A stretch of DNA of 61,229 nucleotides, taken from positions 1-61,229 of the forward strand of contig CAMVTS010000007.1 in the NCBI GenBank assembly GCA_947170465.1, given 5' to 3'. The DNA is from an uncultured Clostridia bacterium (GTDB lineage Bacteria; Bacillota; Clostridia; Oscillospirales; Acutalibacteraceae). A program made the translations under genes and the position numbers. The notes under the pieces are model-generated. The model searched no databases and had not been told where the DNA came from. It saw only the letters and a program-made list of their open reading frames with translations. Positions 28,801 through 36,135 of this stretch are shown piece after piece (the first letter of the stretch is position 1; each line of letters begins with the position of its first letter).

Positions 28801-31800
28801 CGCCACCAGTCTCACACTCAACGCATTTGCGAATCCGAGTGCAACGACCTATGATGTTTATGTCAAAGTGACGCCTGATGAGCATTATGAGGTGACCGGA
28901 TGGTCGCAAGAGCCTGTCGGAACACCGACCAAAGTGGGCGACGTGGTAACAGCCAAGTTTACCGTTACCAACGACGTTACCATCACGCCGACGATTGCCA
29001 AGAAGAAGCATAACGTTGTCTTTACCAACCAGAATACCGGCGGTACGGTTGCAGTGAATAGTCAAACTGCTTCTCCGCAGGTTGTCAATGAGGCGGAAAC
29101 CTATACGGTAACGCTTACGCCTGCAACAGGCTATGAGGTCAACACCTTTACTATCAACGGCACCAGCCATAAAGGCGATTTGACGAATCCTGACGCTGCA
29201 TGCAGCTACACAGCGACAATGGGTAACGCGGACGAAACCATTTCCGTCACCTTTACCAAAATCAACTATTCGCTTTCCGGTGCTGCAACCCCGGATTACG
29301 GTTCGGTGAAATTCTACTCTGATTCCGATTGTACGAATGAAATCACCACCGCTACCTATCAGCAGACCATATACGCAAAATTCCTTCCGGCAACCGCGTA
29401 TTACGCGCTCGGCAGCTATTCTGTCAGTAGCGGTTCCGGCGCAACCGTCAACAGCGGAACCGGCAACATCCGTCCGGTTGTAATGGGTGCGCATGATTTA
29501 ACGCTGACAGCTAATGTTGTCGCGGCAACTCCGGTTATCGGCTCGTGCCCGAGCATGACGGTTCCCGCCAACGAGGGCTTCACATACGCGCAGCCTTCTG
29601 TAACGCCGCCTGCAAACAGCACGCTGACATTCAGCTATACGTTCCAGGGTGAGACGAACAACACCGGTACCTTTACAGCGCCTGTCACTGCCGGAACCTA
29701 TCCACTGACCATTACGGCGAGCAACAAGCCTGACGGCATTTCTGTTGCGGCAACAGCGTCTGTAACGGTTACTATTACTGTTACTTACCGCAACGAAGAA
29801 ATCACCTACTACGTGGATATGCACGACAACGTCATTTCCGGTTCTGGCGTTGAGGTGGCAATTGTGGACGCACAGAACAGCAGCAAAGTGAAATCTATCG
29901 ATGGCGAGGCGTGCAAAGCAACACTTACGCAGCAAGGAGTTGGTACCAATCACCCCAGCTCGGTCTATGCTGCCGGCATTAAAACACCGTTTGTTAAAAA
30001 CGGCGATGAATATAATGCCCTCCATATCCGCATAACCTATAATGGTGTATCTTATTGGAAGGAACTCAATTCCAACCAGATTAAAACAGTGCAGAATACA
30101 AAAAGTATGTGGTTTGAAGCCGTCAACGAATCTTCACTGGATTTGAAGCTGACAACGGCAGATTACACAGGAACGCCGAAGGTTGCCAGCGGTAAAAAAC
30201 GAATTTACGTGGCAAAGCCCATCAGTTGGGAAAGTGACACACCGTGGACAACGGTTGGTATCTATTACTGGGATAAGGATATTTCGACCGAATGGAAATC
30301 AGCAGATAATGAAATGAAGCATCTTGGTAAGGATAGTGACTATCATTACTACTATGCGGACATTCCTTCCGGCGCGAACAATATTATCTTCCAGGGTCGC
30401 GAGGGAGTCGATACCTATTCTCAGACAAATAATATCGAGAATATCAAGACGAACAGCTTCGTGCTCTATAAAGACGGTACCAGCCCCAAGGGTAAGGCTG
30501 CTGACGCGGCAGCTGCCATTCCTGCGCTGACAAAGTATATCAGCACTGCTCAGATGAATAAGGGCGCCAACAATGTTGATATTTCTCCTGTGAGATACAC
30601 AGCTGCCAGCGTAAAATACGACAATTCGAATGATACCGTGGTAAGCGTCACTGATGAGGGCAAAATTAATGCGCTGAAGTCCGGAACCGCTACCATCACC
30701 GTGAAGCTGCACAGCTCTATCAGCGAAAAAATAACAACCCCCGGAGCTTACTTCAATGATGACGTGATTTCCTTCGACATTTCAGTTACCGTCCATGATC
30801 CGAATCAGTTCTATGGCTTCAACATCATGTCTCTCGGCACCTCAGAGTATACGTTTGATATTCCGCAGGTGAGCAACAACAACAAAATCATTCAGCCGGG
30901 TTATTTCGTCATGGGTAAGAATGACATCGCCGTTACCGTTACAGGTCTGGTTGGCGTTGGCAGCTCCACAAAATCCGCTGTCATTACCTCAGACGAAACA
31001 GTTTCTGTAACGGATCTCGGTTCCCAGACCACGCGGGTCAAAGTAAAATATGCCGATCCGGAAGAAGCGTTTACCACTGATTACAGCAATATTTGTCTGA
31101 ACGGAACCATTACAACCCGTTCTATTCGCACGGATGCCGGCTCCCGCTATGGCTTTACCGAATGGCAAAAGGCGGATGAATCGAAGCCTGACTATAAGGT
31201 GAAAAAGACCATTTCTGAACATCAGACTGAACCAGCGCTGGATGGCGTTGAAACGGCAGTGACTTCGAGCTTTGAATTTGACCGCACTTCCACCTATTAT
31301 AAGGCGGTGTTCACTCCTTATGAGTATGTTGATGTTACCTTCACGTATCAATACTACGAGTACAAGCCGCGTCTGGTTGATGGTTTGTTCAACTATCAGT
31401 ATGAGTACGACAACGGGGACTATCTGGATGAAACGGTCGGCACCGAAAAGTTTAAAGCGTGTCATAATGCAAAAGAATATGTCAGAACAAAGTTTGAGGT
31501 GCGCAAAAAGACAGCAGCATCGATAGAAGTAGATGACGATTTGGTCACTCAGGCATGCAAGGCGATTGAGGCAATGCCGCAGAACAGTTACTATGACTAC
31601 TCCATTGACACATCTTGTATTACAATCGAGAGCAGAAACGCAGGCACCTATTCTGCAGAGGTTACGGTAAAACTGAAACATAAGCCCAGAATGTATTCGG
31701 TTTATGTGAATGGCGGCGAGAATCCGATAGGAGAGTATTACTATCAGCAGTATGTAACCGTCAACAAGCCGGTTGGACTTGGCGAACATGTGAAGTGGTA

Positions 31801-32680
31801 TGAATGTGAGGACAATGATGTTGATTTAACAACCGGTACGCCCAATTATCCGCTGCTTTCAACTGGCAACAGCTATAAATTCCGCGTAAAGGATGATACT
31901 CACCTTCGTGTTGTCAACGGTTCGCTTAACGCGCAGGACTTCAACCGTTCCGAGGTTGACTTCATGGATTATGACCTGACGCATCTGAACAATAAAGAGT
32001 ATGTCATGCAGAACTTCTATATTGCAGACTTCTTTAATCCGATGGAAACATACGAAACGGCAACCAGAAAATGTGACGACGCAACCTTTGTTGGCGGCGG
32101 CGTGGTTTACTATTCCATGAAGGGCGGTTCTCCGAACAGCGCAACTGCCGCTTATGTGGATCAGGACACCGGCACGATTGACAAGGAAGCCATCGCGGAG
32201 ATGCTGAAGGAGAATATCGAGTCCAGTATTACTGAGGATAAATACAGCAAGACGTTTGAGCAGTATGAGGCGGAGCTGGGTACGGATGAAGCGATGAAAA
32301 TCGCCTACGGAACGGAAATTCCGGTAACCCAGAACTATGACCGAAACGGTAAAACCGGCATTATGTACCGCTATTTGCCCTTGCAGACGTATCAGACGAA
32401 TAAAAACAAGGAGCTTATTGTTGATGAAAACGGCAATTTTGTAACCACCGTCAACGACAACACCTTCCGTTACTCCAACACACTGCAGGCATATCAGTAT
32501 ATCTACGCCAGCGGCAACGAGAACAAAGAGACCAATGAAGGAAGAAACATGAGGCTGTATGCTTATTATGTCTATTCCTACCAAGGCTATGATTTGGAGA
32601 CCAATGTTCCCGAAACGCGCTATGTGGTGGTGATTTCGGATAACTATTCTGACGCTTCCACCTACTGGGCAGGCAACTAA
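22823..32680 (+). CDS. Giant secreted multidomain repeat protein (3285 residues) with starch-binding-like modules
   Basis: A 3285-residue exported protein. Residues 1-35 are a signal peptide. In order I see: an aromatic N-terminal region; a FIVAR-like helical region (about 302-374); two Ig-like domains (about 380-553); a carbohydrate-module-like stretch (about 556-670); an InlB B-type (Flg_new) repeat with GYTFGGWYKE...TTLYAKW (about 671-740); many divergent bacterial repeat domains with GGTVT and GYxFxxW patterns; and two regions resembling CBM25/26 starch-binding modules (IYIWTTINDERNPVVDWPG near 1780; VGIYYWDKDISTEW near 2475). The C-terminal about 450 residues are unassigned. No LPXTG, dockerin or SLH anchor is visible. 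It is probably a surface adhesin for glycan or starch (inference). A terminator follows. Confidence 0.8.
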   Translation: MKKRIRHFSKSTLSIILSLCMLISCVSVGLIATDAARIAEEERVGWDTNSLTFNGQIKTDKSGYSSEWQTITMSGNSSNYYYFWAIIEKNKTVSFGFKDQWNQYLKGGTKTAVNATNSTTGISRNYWTGMSKNESGADLSFTTPNSTYSQYIVIVQCWTDNWNVRVDMIPCIPSTVNVHYQDQYGSYHKYLYAWQSYHGGSSYNSTNAVTNYTNHVGDRELNGSYDSVPQDTRAAEGVTEYTQDWNTHNLSYYDYPSNYGVFYVKMKDSSGASQDLTINRDDVSGKSEIWVYNASNDNTTIVVTDRVALRNKINDTDIVNAYNSGANTVYTVESYTTFKTAYQDAARKFSAYATTQAEINSAITSLQSAFDALEIASTPSLDSFTIDGAASKTLNIGEEATLASTTSHTDNEVTYSTASDAISITGTTVKALKPVSSATITATLVDGETYTKTVTVKVNTPALTLTYNPATILTGGATTKAPTVTATGANASSEISNKTFTITSGGTSGTVAADGKVTSTSVAGTVTVQVTGTVSHNGVSYTSATGTANITVQEPASVYFKYDQSGGTNTKGLDGTKMAYDNSLNLYKLSVDLEKGTEGNWYYIVVYDASESNNLSHYDEVLTEELRTGGGHTLYSGNNEDHPIHLVATVTGTYNFYFDAANNKLYVEYPHTVTFNMNNHGDAPDSQVITYGGKATKPDDPTATGYTFGGWYKESDCTNAFNFDTDTITANTTLYAKWSSLPQLGAPDIKYNNAATTPVTMDAAEGSKARITWAAVNNAGSYEIFKDGDPLGTTTNLYFDIERGYSHSGTYTVKAIPGNAAAHSPSNASNGIQFTFNKVQLTAPVVAADHDWVLHGHGVTFSISGGSSTATLGKDFKYQHTGADETSYTDVSGSSWSTENLTNTTAADATPTFKFKAVALKTDYFADSSETSKQITVKPSFALDSGKTSTFTPGTGTEMVYDATKGAYYLSVTVSDTSKYYFRFNQKDANRKWAGDWNGNYPNVHDVVVDGEKVAAATDVSGWDNKASLHYSGAAKKIIVWFDYAAKKTWIVGNSTTYQVTFTQPSSAGSSIKVADSTTSPHTFYEGETAEYTVTAGTGYVITSVTANGSTVAVDRQSTYTGSFSVSADTSVSAEIVPQYTITKGEAAGGSFTVKRDNMEVTQFIAGDELTLTATADAYHDFTKFAVTGGKTATFNNSPATLDTTGATGNITITPTFTAKSYSYTTEAYYSATGADGSYTNALSNAVTPASGSATYENGVTVTAASKDGYSFYKWSVSGGEVDNANSASTTFKPTANGAKATALYKRAYTITSNTPTGGTVTVDKEHPVAGESYTVTVAASTGYKFKSLTVGGASVTVSNNKYTATASGETATVPVVAEFEPDTTLEFYIAGRFHVRTAAGSNDWTNSFDSGDWANDGGKNIKFSYDHGTLYKVETYASPKELTTTISNQTPWFFVYDKTHDKQWHPASGVSFDNTTTSANLTSNNAENNVRFNSSSTDTPVTIYFDAATHKLSYEIPVFYDVTITEATGGTVTASPARATEDTEITLTVTPDTGYHLDSLTVIKDGEQGPIQVTNNKFTMPAGNVTVTAVFAKNVYSGFIYQAKASESGNALTDAAFETYTHDLSSAVTGAATGNEIDGIAINAAKSGYTFYKWVVTGGTLTKADTTASNTFKPTANGATLTAYFRKNYTLSLTQSTGGAIAADKTELAAGDAYTITATPESGQKLSKLLVGGTDVISSVENQIYNGKAGGNSDTITVVPTFTTIPPTTVRINKRVTNYTHIYIWTTINDERNPVVDWPGEEFKNDSDWTVDPVYPDYYVRNFQKDWGGFQVIFSSGKDTTQTADSAVYENGEQYFIDFVDGTNAPVLTKGLPTYTIAGTKGMMGSEWSTTDTNNNMTAGDNNTFTLEKTNVSKGHHEFKVVTNHDYENGSYPTNNQTLDVLYNHSTVNFTYSPTAASNKLTAVVSGGDFEVKTEATNGTAVISQSAPVSGDATSLTLNAFANPSATTYDVYVKVTPDEHYEVTGWSQEPVGTPTKVGDVVTAKFTVTNDVTITPTIAKKKHNVVFTNQNTGGTVAVNSQTASPQVVNEAETYTVTLTPATGYEVNTFTINGTSHKGDLTNPDAACSYTATMGNADETISVTFTKINYSLSGAATPDYGSVKFYSDSDCTNEITTATYQQTIYAKFLPATAYYALGSYSVSSGSGATVNSGTGNIRPVVMGAHDLTLTANVVAATPVIGSCPSMTVPANEGFTYAQPSVTPPANSTLTFSYTFQGETNNTGTFTAPVTAGTYPLTITASNKPDGISVAATASVTVTITVTYRNEEITYYVDMHDNVISGSGVEVAIVDAQNSSKVKSIDGEACKATLTQQGVGTNHPSSVYAAGIKTPFVKNGDEYNALHIRITYNGVSYWKELNSNQIKTVQNTKSMWFEAVNESSLDLKLTTADYTGTPKVASGKKRIYVAKPISWESDTPWTTVGIYYWDKDISTEWKSADNEMKHLGKDSDYHYYYADIPSGANNIIFQGREGVDTYSQTNNIENIKTNSFVLYKDGTSPKGKAADAAAAIPALTKYISTAQMNKGANNVDISPVRYTAASVKYDNSNDTVVSVTDEGKINALKSGTATITVKLHSSISEKITTPGAYFNDDVISFDISVTVHDPNQFYGFNIMSLGTSEYTFDIPQVSNNNKIIQPGYFVMGKNDIAVTVTGLVGVGSSTKSAVITSDETVSVTDLGSQTTRVKVKYADPEEAFTTDYSNICLNGTITTRSIRTDAGSRYGFTEWQKADESKPDYKVKKTISEHQTEPALDGVETAVTSSFEFDRTSTYYKAVFTPYEYVDVTFTYQYYEYKPRLVDGLFNYQYEYDNGDYLDETVGTEKFKACHNAKEYVRTKFEVRKKTAASIEVDDDLVTQACKAIEAMPQNSYYDYSIDTSCITIESRNAGTYSAEVTVKLKHKPRMYSVYVNGGENPIGEYYYQQYVTVNKPVGLGEHVKWYECEDNDVDLTTGTPNYPLLSTGNSYKFRVKDDTHLRVVNGSLNAQDFNRSEVDFMDYDLTHLNNKEYVMQNFYIADFFNPMETYETATRKCDDATFVGGGVVYYSMKGGSPNSATAAYVDQDTGTIDKEAIAEMLKENIESSITEDKYSKTFEQYEAELGTDEAMKIAYGTEIPVTQNYDRNGKTGIMYRYLPLQTYQTNKNKELIVDENGNFVTTVNDNTFRYSNTLQAYQYIYASGNENKETNEGRNMRLYAYYVYSYQGYDLETNVPETRYVVVISDNYSDASTYWAGN

Positions 32681-32693
32681 TTGAATTTCTGAA

Positions 32694-32722
32694 AAAGGGT
32701 TGTTTTTACAACCCTTTTTTAT
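32694..32722 (+). terminator. Intrinsic terminator after the giant gene
   Basis: The stem AAAGGGTTGT / ACAACCCTTT with a T-run (CCCTTTTTTATT) lies 14 nt after the stop codon. Confidence 0.8.
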
Positions 32723-32757
32723 TATAATAAAAACATCAAAGCATAAGGAATACCGCC

Positions 32758-33471
32758 ATGAAAATGAGTCTGAAAGAAAAAATATACCACAAAATCCCCG
32801 AAAGCAAGCGCGAAGGAGCTGTCAAGGCGGTTCACGCGCTGCGGATTGCCAAGAACATCATCTGTTGGAGCTTGATTATCGTATTGGTTATCATCGTGAT
32901 TGTCTCGCTGATGATGCGCATGCGCGGCGAAACGCCAGCCATTTTTGGCTATACCTTGCAGCGCGTTTCAACGGGAAGCATGGTGCCGGCTCTGGAGGTT
33001 GGAGACGTATTCCTGAGCAAAAACGTAGACGACGTGAACATACTTGCTGTCGGCGATATTATCACCTACGAGGGCGGAGCCAATTTTGACTACAAGCATG
33101 TTACCCACCGCGTGGTGGCGGCTCCTTATAAAGATGATACCGGCGCATTGGTGCTTCGCACAAAGGGTGACGCGAACAATACAGAAGACCCGGTTCTTCC
33201 TGCTGAGCGCGTGGAATCGAAATACATTGTCAAAATCACGTTCCTCACGAAGCTCTATGAGGTGTTCCTCTCACCCTGGGGACTGCTGATTTTCGTCGGG
33301 CTGCTGTTGTTGGTGTTCTTTGACGAGCTGTTAAATGTTGTCCGGATTCTCAGCGGCAATTACTCTGACGAGGACGAGGAGGATATCAACGACATTATCG
33401 CGCGGATTCAGCGTGAGGACAAGGAAAAGGCGCTTGCCGAGAAAAAGCCGGAGGACGAGAATGCAGACTAA
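32758..33471 (+). CDS. sipW: SipW-type signal peptidase I (third of three)
   Basis: A 237-residue S26B-type signal peptidase. A longer basic cytoplasmic N-terminus (about 1-33) precedes the first membrane helix (about 34-53). Ser74 lies in STGSMVPALE, His117 in HVTHRVV and Asp138 in RTKGDANNTED. A second membrane helix (about 168-186) is followed by an acidic, highly charged tail (YSDEDEEDIND...). It is separated from the main fibre cluster by the 10-kb giant gene and lies behind a terminator, so it may be expressed apart from the other copies. Its last codons overlap the start of the Ogt-like gene by 11 nt. Confidence 0.88.
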   Translation: MKMSLKEKIYHKIPESKREGAVKAVHALRIAKNIICWSLIIVLVIIVIVSLMMRMRGETPAIFGYTLQRVSTGSMVPALEVGDVFLSKNVDDVNILAVGDIITYEGGANFDYKHVTHRVVAAPYKDDTGALVLRTKGDANNTEDPVLPAERVESKYIVKITFLTKLYEVFLSPWGLLIFVGLLLLVFFDELLNVVRILSGNYSDEDEEDINDIIARIQREDKEKALAEKKPEDENAD

Positions 33472-33769
33472 ATCCTTCTACGAGCGGATTTATGACGCGG
33501 TGTGCACGATACCGCCGGGGAAGGTGGCGACCTACGGACAGATAGCCGCACTTGCCGGAAACGGCGGCGCGGCGCGTGCAGTGGGCAACGCGCTGCACAT
33601 CAATCCATCTCCCGGCGTGATACCCTGTCACCGCGTCGTCAACGCGCAGGGCAGATTAGCGCCGCATTTCGCCTTTGGCGGCGACGAGGAGCAGCAGCGC
33701 CTGCTCGAAGCCGAGGGCGTCGTCGTCCGTGACCACCACGTCGATTTGAAAATCTATCAGATGAGATAA
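33461..33769 (+). CDS. Ogt/MGMT-type methylated-DNA--cysteine methyltransferase, catalytic domain only
   Basis: A 102-residue protein that consists of the C-terminal domain of O6-alkylguanine-DNA alkyltransferases. It has PPGKVATYGQIAALAG (helix-turn-helix with the arginine-finger region) and the active-site PCHRVVNAQGRL. The Cys is present, so it is an active-type transferase rather than a non-catalytic Atl protein, which has Trp at that position. The N-terminal domain of full Ogt is missing, as in many short relatives. The ATG at 33461 lies inside the end of the third signal peptidase gene. This overlap implies translational coupling between functionally unrelated genes. A terminator follows. 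Confidence 0.9.
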   Translation: MQTKSFYERIYDAVCTIPPGKVATYGQIAALAGNGGAARAVGNALHINPSPGVIPCHRVVNAQGRLAPHFAFGGDEEQQRLLEAEGVVVRDHHVDLKIYQMR

Positions 33770-33772
33770 TCT

Positions 33773-33802
33773 GCCGCCCGAATTTCCCGGGCGGTTTTTC
33801 TG
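33773..33802 (+). terminator. Intrinsic terminator after the Ogt-like gene
   Basis: The stem CCGCCCG / CGGGCGG around AATTTCC is followed by TTTTTC, 4 nt after the stop codon. Confidence 0.8.
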
Positions 33803-33856
33803 AACCAAAACGTCTCCTCCTGTGTCTGTATTAACAGAGAAAGGCGCGGTGACAGC

Positions 33857-35626
33857 ATGAAGAAACCACAATATGACGTCAATCAGCGGCAGCTGCGGCG
33901 CTGTGTCAAAAAAGCGCAGCGCGGTGACAAACGGGCGAAGGAGCAGCTCGTCGGCATGACCTATTCCTACGTTTATTACTACTGCCTCAAAATGCTCCGC
34001 AGCGAGGACAAGGCGCGCGACGCGGCGCAGGATATTTTTGTAACGGTTTTTGAGAAGCTCTCCACCGTCAAAAAGCCGGAAGCCTTCTTTGGCTGGCTGA
34101 AAACCGTCATGGCGAACCACTGCCGCAATCTGGTGACGCGGCAGCGTGAGACAGAGGAGCTGCGCGAGGACTGGGAGGACGACAATCCGCAGGTGGTGCC
34201 GGAGGAATGTCTGGAAACAGAGGAAACCTGCGCCATCATTCGCGCGGCTGTGGACGCGCTGCCGGAGATTCAGCGCGAGGTAATTCTTCTGTATTACTAC
34301 CAGCAGCGCAGCGTGAAGGAAATCGCGGATTTGCTTGAAATCAAAGAAGGAACCGTCAAGAGCCGCCTGTATACGGCGCGGCAGGCGCTGCGGAGAGTGC
34401 TCAGTTATTATGACAGAGATGAATTGTCATTCTCCATGCTTTCCTATGCGCTGTTCAGCGAAGCAAAGGCAAAAAGCGGTGCGGCGGCTGCGGTAACGCT
34501 CGGCACAGGCGAGGTGCTTGCCATTTCTTCAACCGCGAAGGTCGGCACAATTGCCGGAGCCGGAATCGGCGTCAAGGTGGCGGCGTCTTCTTGTGCCGGG
34601 GTTCTGGCGGCAACCGGTACGGGAACGTATCTTTACGCGCAGCATGTTTCCGTACAAAATAATGCGGCTTTGATGACGGCGCAGGAGAAAATCGCGGAGC
34701 CGACAGAAGCGGAGCTGTGGGCGCTGTTTTATCTGACGTTTACCGACGCGGACAGGCGGCGAACGCTGACCTTTCACGCGGACGAGCCGTTAAACTCCGC
34801 CGCCAACAAGGACTATCTTCTTGACCGTGCGTGCAACACGGCGGATTTCTTTCACACCCTGCAGGCGACCAATTACCAGTTTGACAAGGCGCATCCGGAG
34901 AATCAGAACGCAAAAGACAGCGCTCGTTACGTAACCTACAGCTGCGACGCGGGCAGCCGGCGCGCCAAGGAGCTGACCTGCTCGGCAGATGGACAGCCGG
35001 TTTCCTATTACCTGTTTCAGAATCACAAGTTCTACGACGCCGATTGCGGCACAGAGGAATGGACAGCCTACGCCGATTATGATTCGACGGTTGCGGAAAA
35101 GGTCAAAAACGCACGTCCCAAGCGGCGCTTGCAGGAATTGTACCGCAATCATTACGTCCGCGTCAATTTTCTGGACGGCGGTGATTATATCGCCTTTGTT
35201 GATGTGTCAAAGCGCCGACGCTACATGCCGGAGCTGGAGCCCGATCCGAATCCCTATACCTATTATCTGCGCCCGGATTTTTTCGGGACGCCCAATGTTC
35301 AGTACCAGCCGGAGCCGCTGCTCATGCGGATGGGCATGTACGATACCGACTCATGGGAGATTACCGGCGAGACGGAGCAATTCGGCAGACCGTGCCTGAC
35401 CGTCAGGGGCGCTGCCAAGGAGCCCTATGACATCTATTCCTATCGGCTTACCATGGACAAGGAAACCGGTGTGCTGATTGCCTATGACTGCTTTGACGAA
35501 AACGGTACGCTGACGCGGCAATTAGTGACTTATGAATTGATTGTAGACGAGCCACTTGACAACAGTATCTTTGACGATACCGCCGGCATCCGTCAGTTGC
35601 CGGGAGGTGGTTTGAATGACCAATAA
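33857..35626 (+). CDS. ECF-type sigma factor fused to a membrane segment and extracytoplasmic domain
   Basis: A 589-residue fusion. Residues about 18-95 are sigma-70 region 2 (YYYCLKMLRSEDKARDAAQDIF...FFGWLKTVMANHCRN). Residues about 130-185 are region 4 (LPEIQREVILLYYYQQRSVKEIADLLEIKEGTVKSRL). A Gly/Ala-rich hydrophobic segment (about 228-258) probably crosses the membrane. Residues about 260-580 form an external domain that resembles LolA/RseB-like lipoprotein-sensor folds in its last third (DSWEITGETEQFGRPCLTVRG...DKETGVLIAYDCFDENG). Normal ECF sigmas are about 180 residues and soluble. A tethered sigma with its own sensor suggests control by envelope stress or by release through proteolysis (inference). 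It overlaps the next gene by 11 nt. Confidence 0.82.
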   Translation: MKKPQYDVNQRQLRRCVKKAQRGDKRAKEQLVGMTYSYVYYYCLKMLRSEDKARDAAQDIFVTVFEKLSTVKKPEAFFGWLKTVMANHCRNLVTRQRETEELREDWEDDNPQVVPEECLETEETCAIIRAAVDALPEIQREVILLYYYQQRSVKEIADLLEIKEGTVKSRLYTARQALRRVLSYYDRDELSFSMLSYALFSEAKAKSGAAAAVTLGTGEVLAISSTAKVGTIAGAGIGVKVAASSCAGVLAATGTGTYLYAQHVSVQNNAALMTAQEKIAEPTEAELWALFYLTFTDADRRRTLTFHADEPLNSAANKDYLLDRACNTADFFHTLQATNYQFDKAHPENQNAKDSARYVTYSCDAGSRRAKELTCSADGQPVSYYLFQNHKFYDADCGTEEWTAYADYDSTVAEKVKNARPKRRLQELYRNHYVRVNFLDGGDYIAFVDVSKRRRYMPELEPDPNPYTYYLRPDFFGTPNVQYQPEPLLMRMGMYDTDSWEITGETEQFGRPCLTVRGAAKEPYDIYSYRLTMDKETGVLIAYDCFDENGTLTRQLVTYELIVDEPLDNSIFDDTAGIRQLPGGGLNDQ

Positions 35627-36044
35627 AAGCAAGGAAGCGCTGAAAGGAATTGTCGGAATCCTGCTCGGGCTGACGGTCTTTCTGGAATACATACCCGGCT
35701 TGTTTCCGCTCATCTGGCTGCTGCAGCCGTTTTTAATCGCTTACGCGCAGCTGATGGTTCGGGAAAAGCGGTGGTATCGCGCTTCTATCGGCACGCTGCT
35801 TGCCGCTAACGCGGTCAATGTGTTGGTGCTGATCGTTCAGGCGCTGCGCTCACAGGCGCTCACCGAGGAGCTGAAACAGCGCAACCTGATAGCCGGCGAG
35901 AACTTTTCTTATGTTGTGACCGTGGCGGTGCTGCCTGCCATTTATAAGGCGGCGGCGATGGCTGCCTTTGTCAGTTTTGTCATTGTGTTTTTGGAGTGTA
36001 TCATTCTGTCAGGCAAGCGTGACAGAAAGAATACTATCGCTTAA
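35616..36044 (+). CDS. Small membrane protein, possible partner of the fused sigma factor
   Basis: A 142-residue protein with about three to four predicted membrane helices (about 10-28, 30-47, 55-75, 103-133). I recognise no family. It overlaps the end of the sigma-factor gene by 11 nt, so the two are very likely co-translated. By position it could modulate the sigma factor at the membrane, but no anti-sigma motif is visible. Confidence 0.6.
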   Translation: MTNKSKEALKGIVGILLGLTVFLEYIPGLFPLIWLLQPFLIAYAQLMVREKRWYRASIGTLLAANAVNVLVLIVQALRSQALTEELKQRNLIAGENFSYVVTVAVLPAIYKAAAMAAFVSFVIVFLECIILSGKRDRKNTIA

Positions 36045-36068
36045 TCACCCGGTAATATCCTGCAAAAT

Positions 36069-36097
36069 TTGCATTTTTTGCCGACTTGTGTTATAAT
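36069..36097 (+). promoter_or_regulatory. Sigma-A promoter for the HAD phosphatase gene
   Basis: TTGCAT (36069-36074), 17 nt spacer, consensus TATAAT (36092-36097), about 38 nt before the start codon. Confidence 0.75.
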
Positions 36098-36135
36098 ACA
36101 GGCAGATTGTGTGAATCCAGTTAAACGGTGATAAA

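Noticed and set aside
24000-31000. Regular repeats in the giant gene as a possible CRISPR array
   Set aside because: The repeats are divergent at DNA level, differ in length and keep one open reading frame; they are protein domain repeats.
32200-32680. Sortase (LPXTG) anchor at the end of the giant protein
   Set aside because: No LPXTG-like motif, hydrophobic helix or basic tail is present at the C-terminus.
33800-33856. ECF-type autoregulated promoter before the fused sigma factor
   Set aside because: AACC and CGTC elements can be picked out, but their spacing does not fit ECF promoters, so I do not annotate one.
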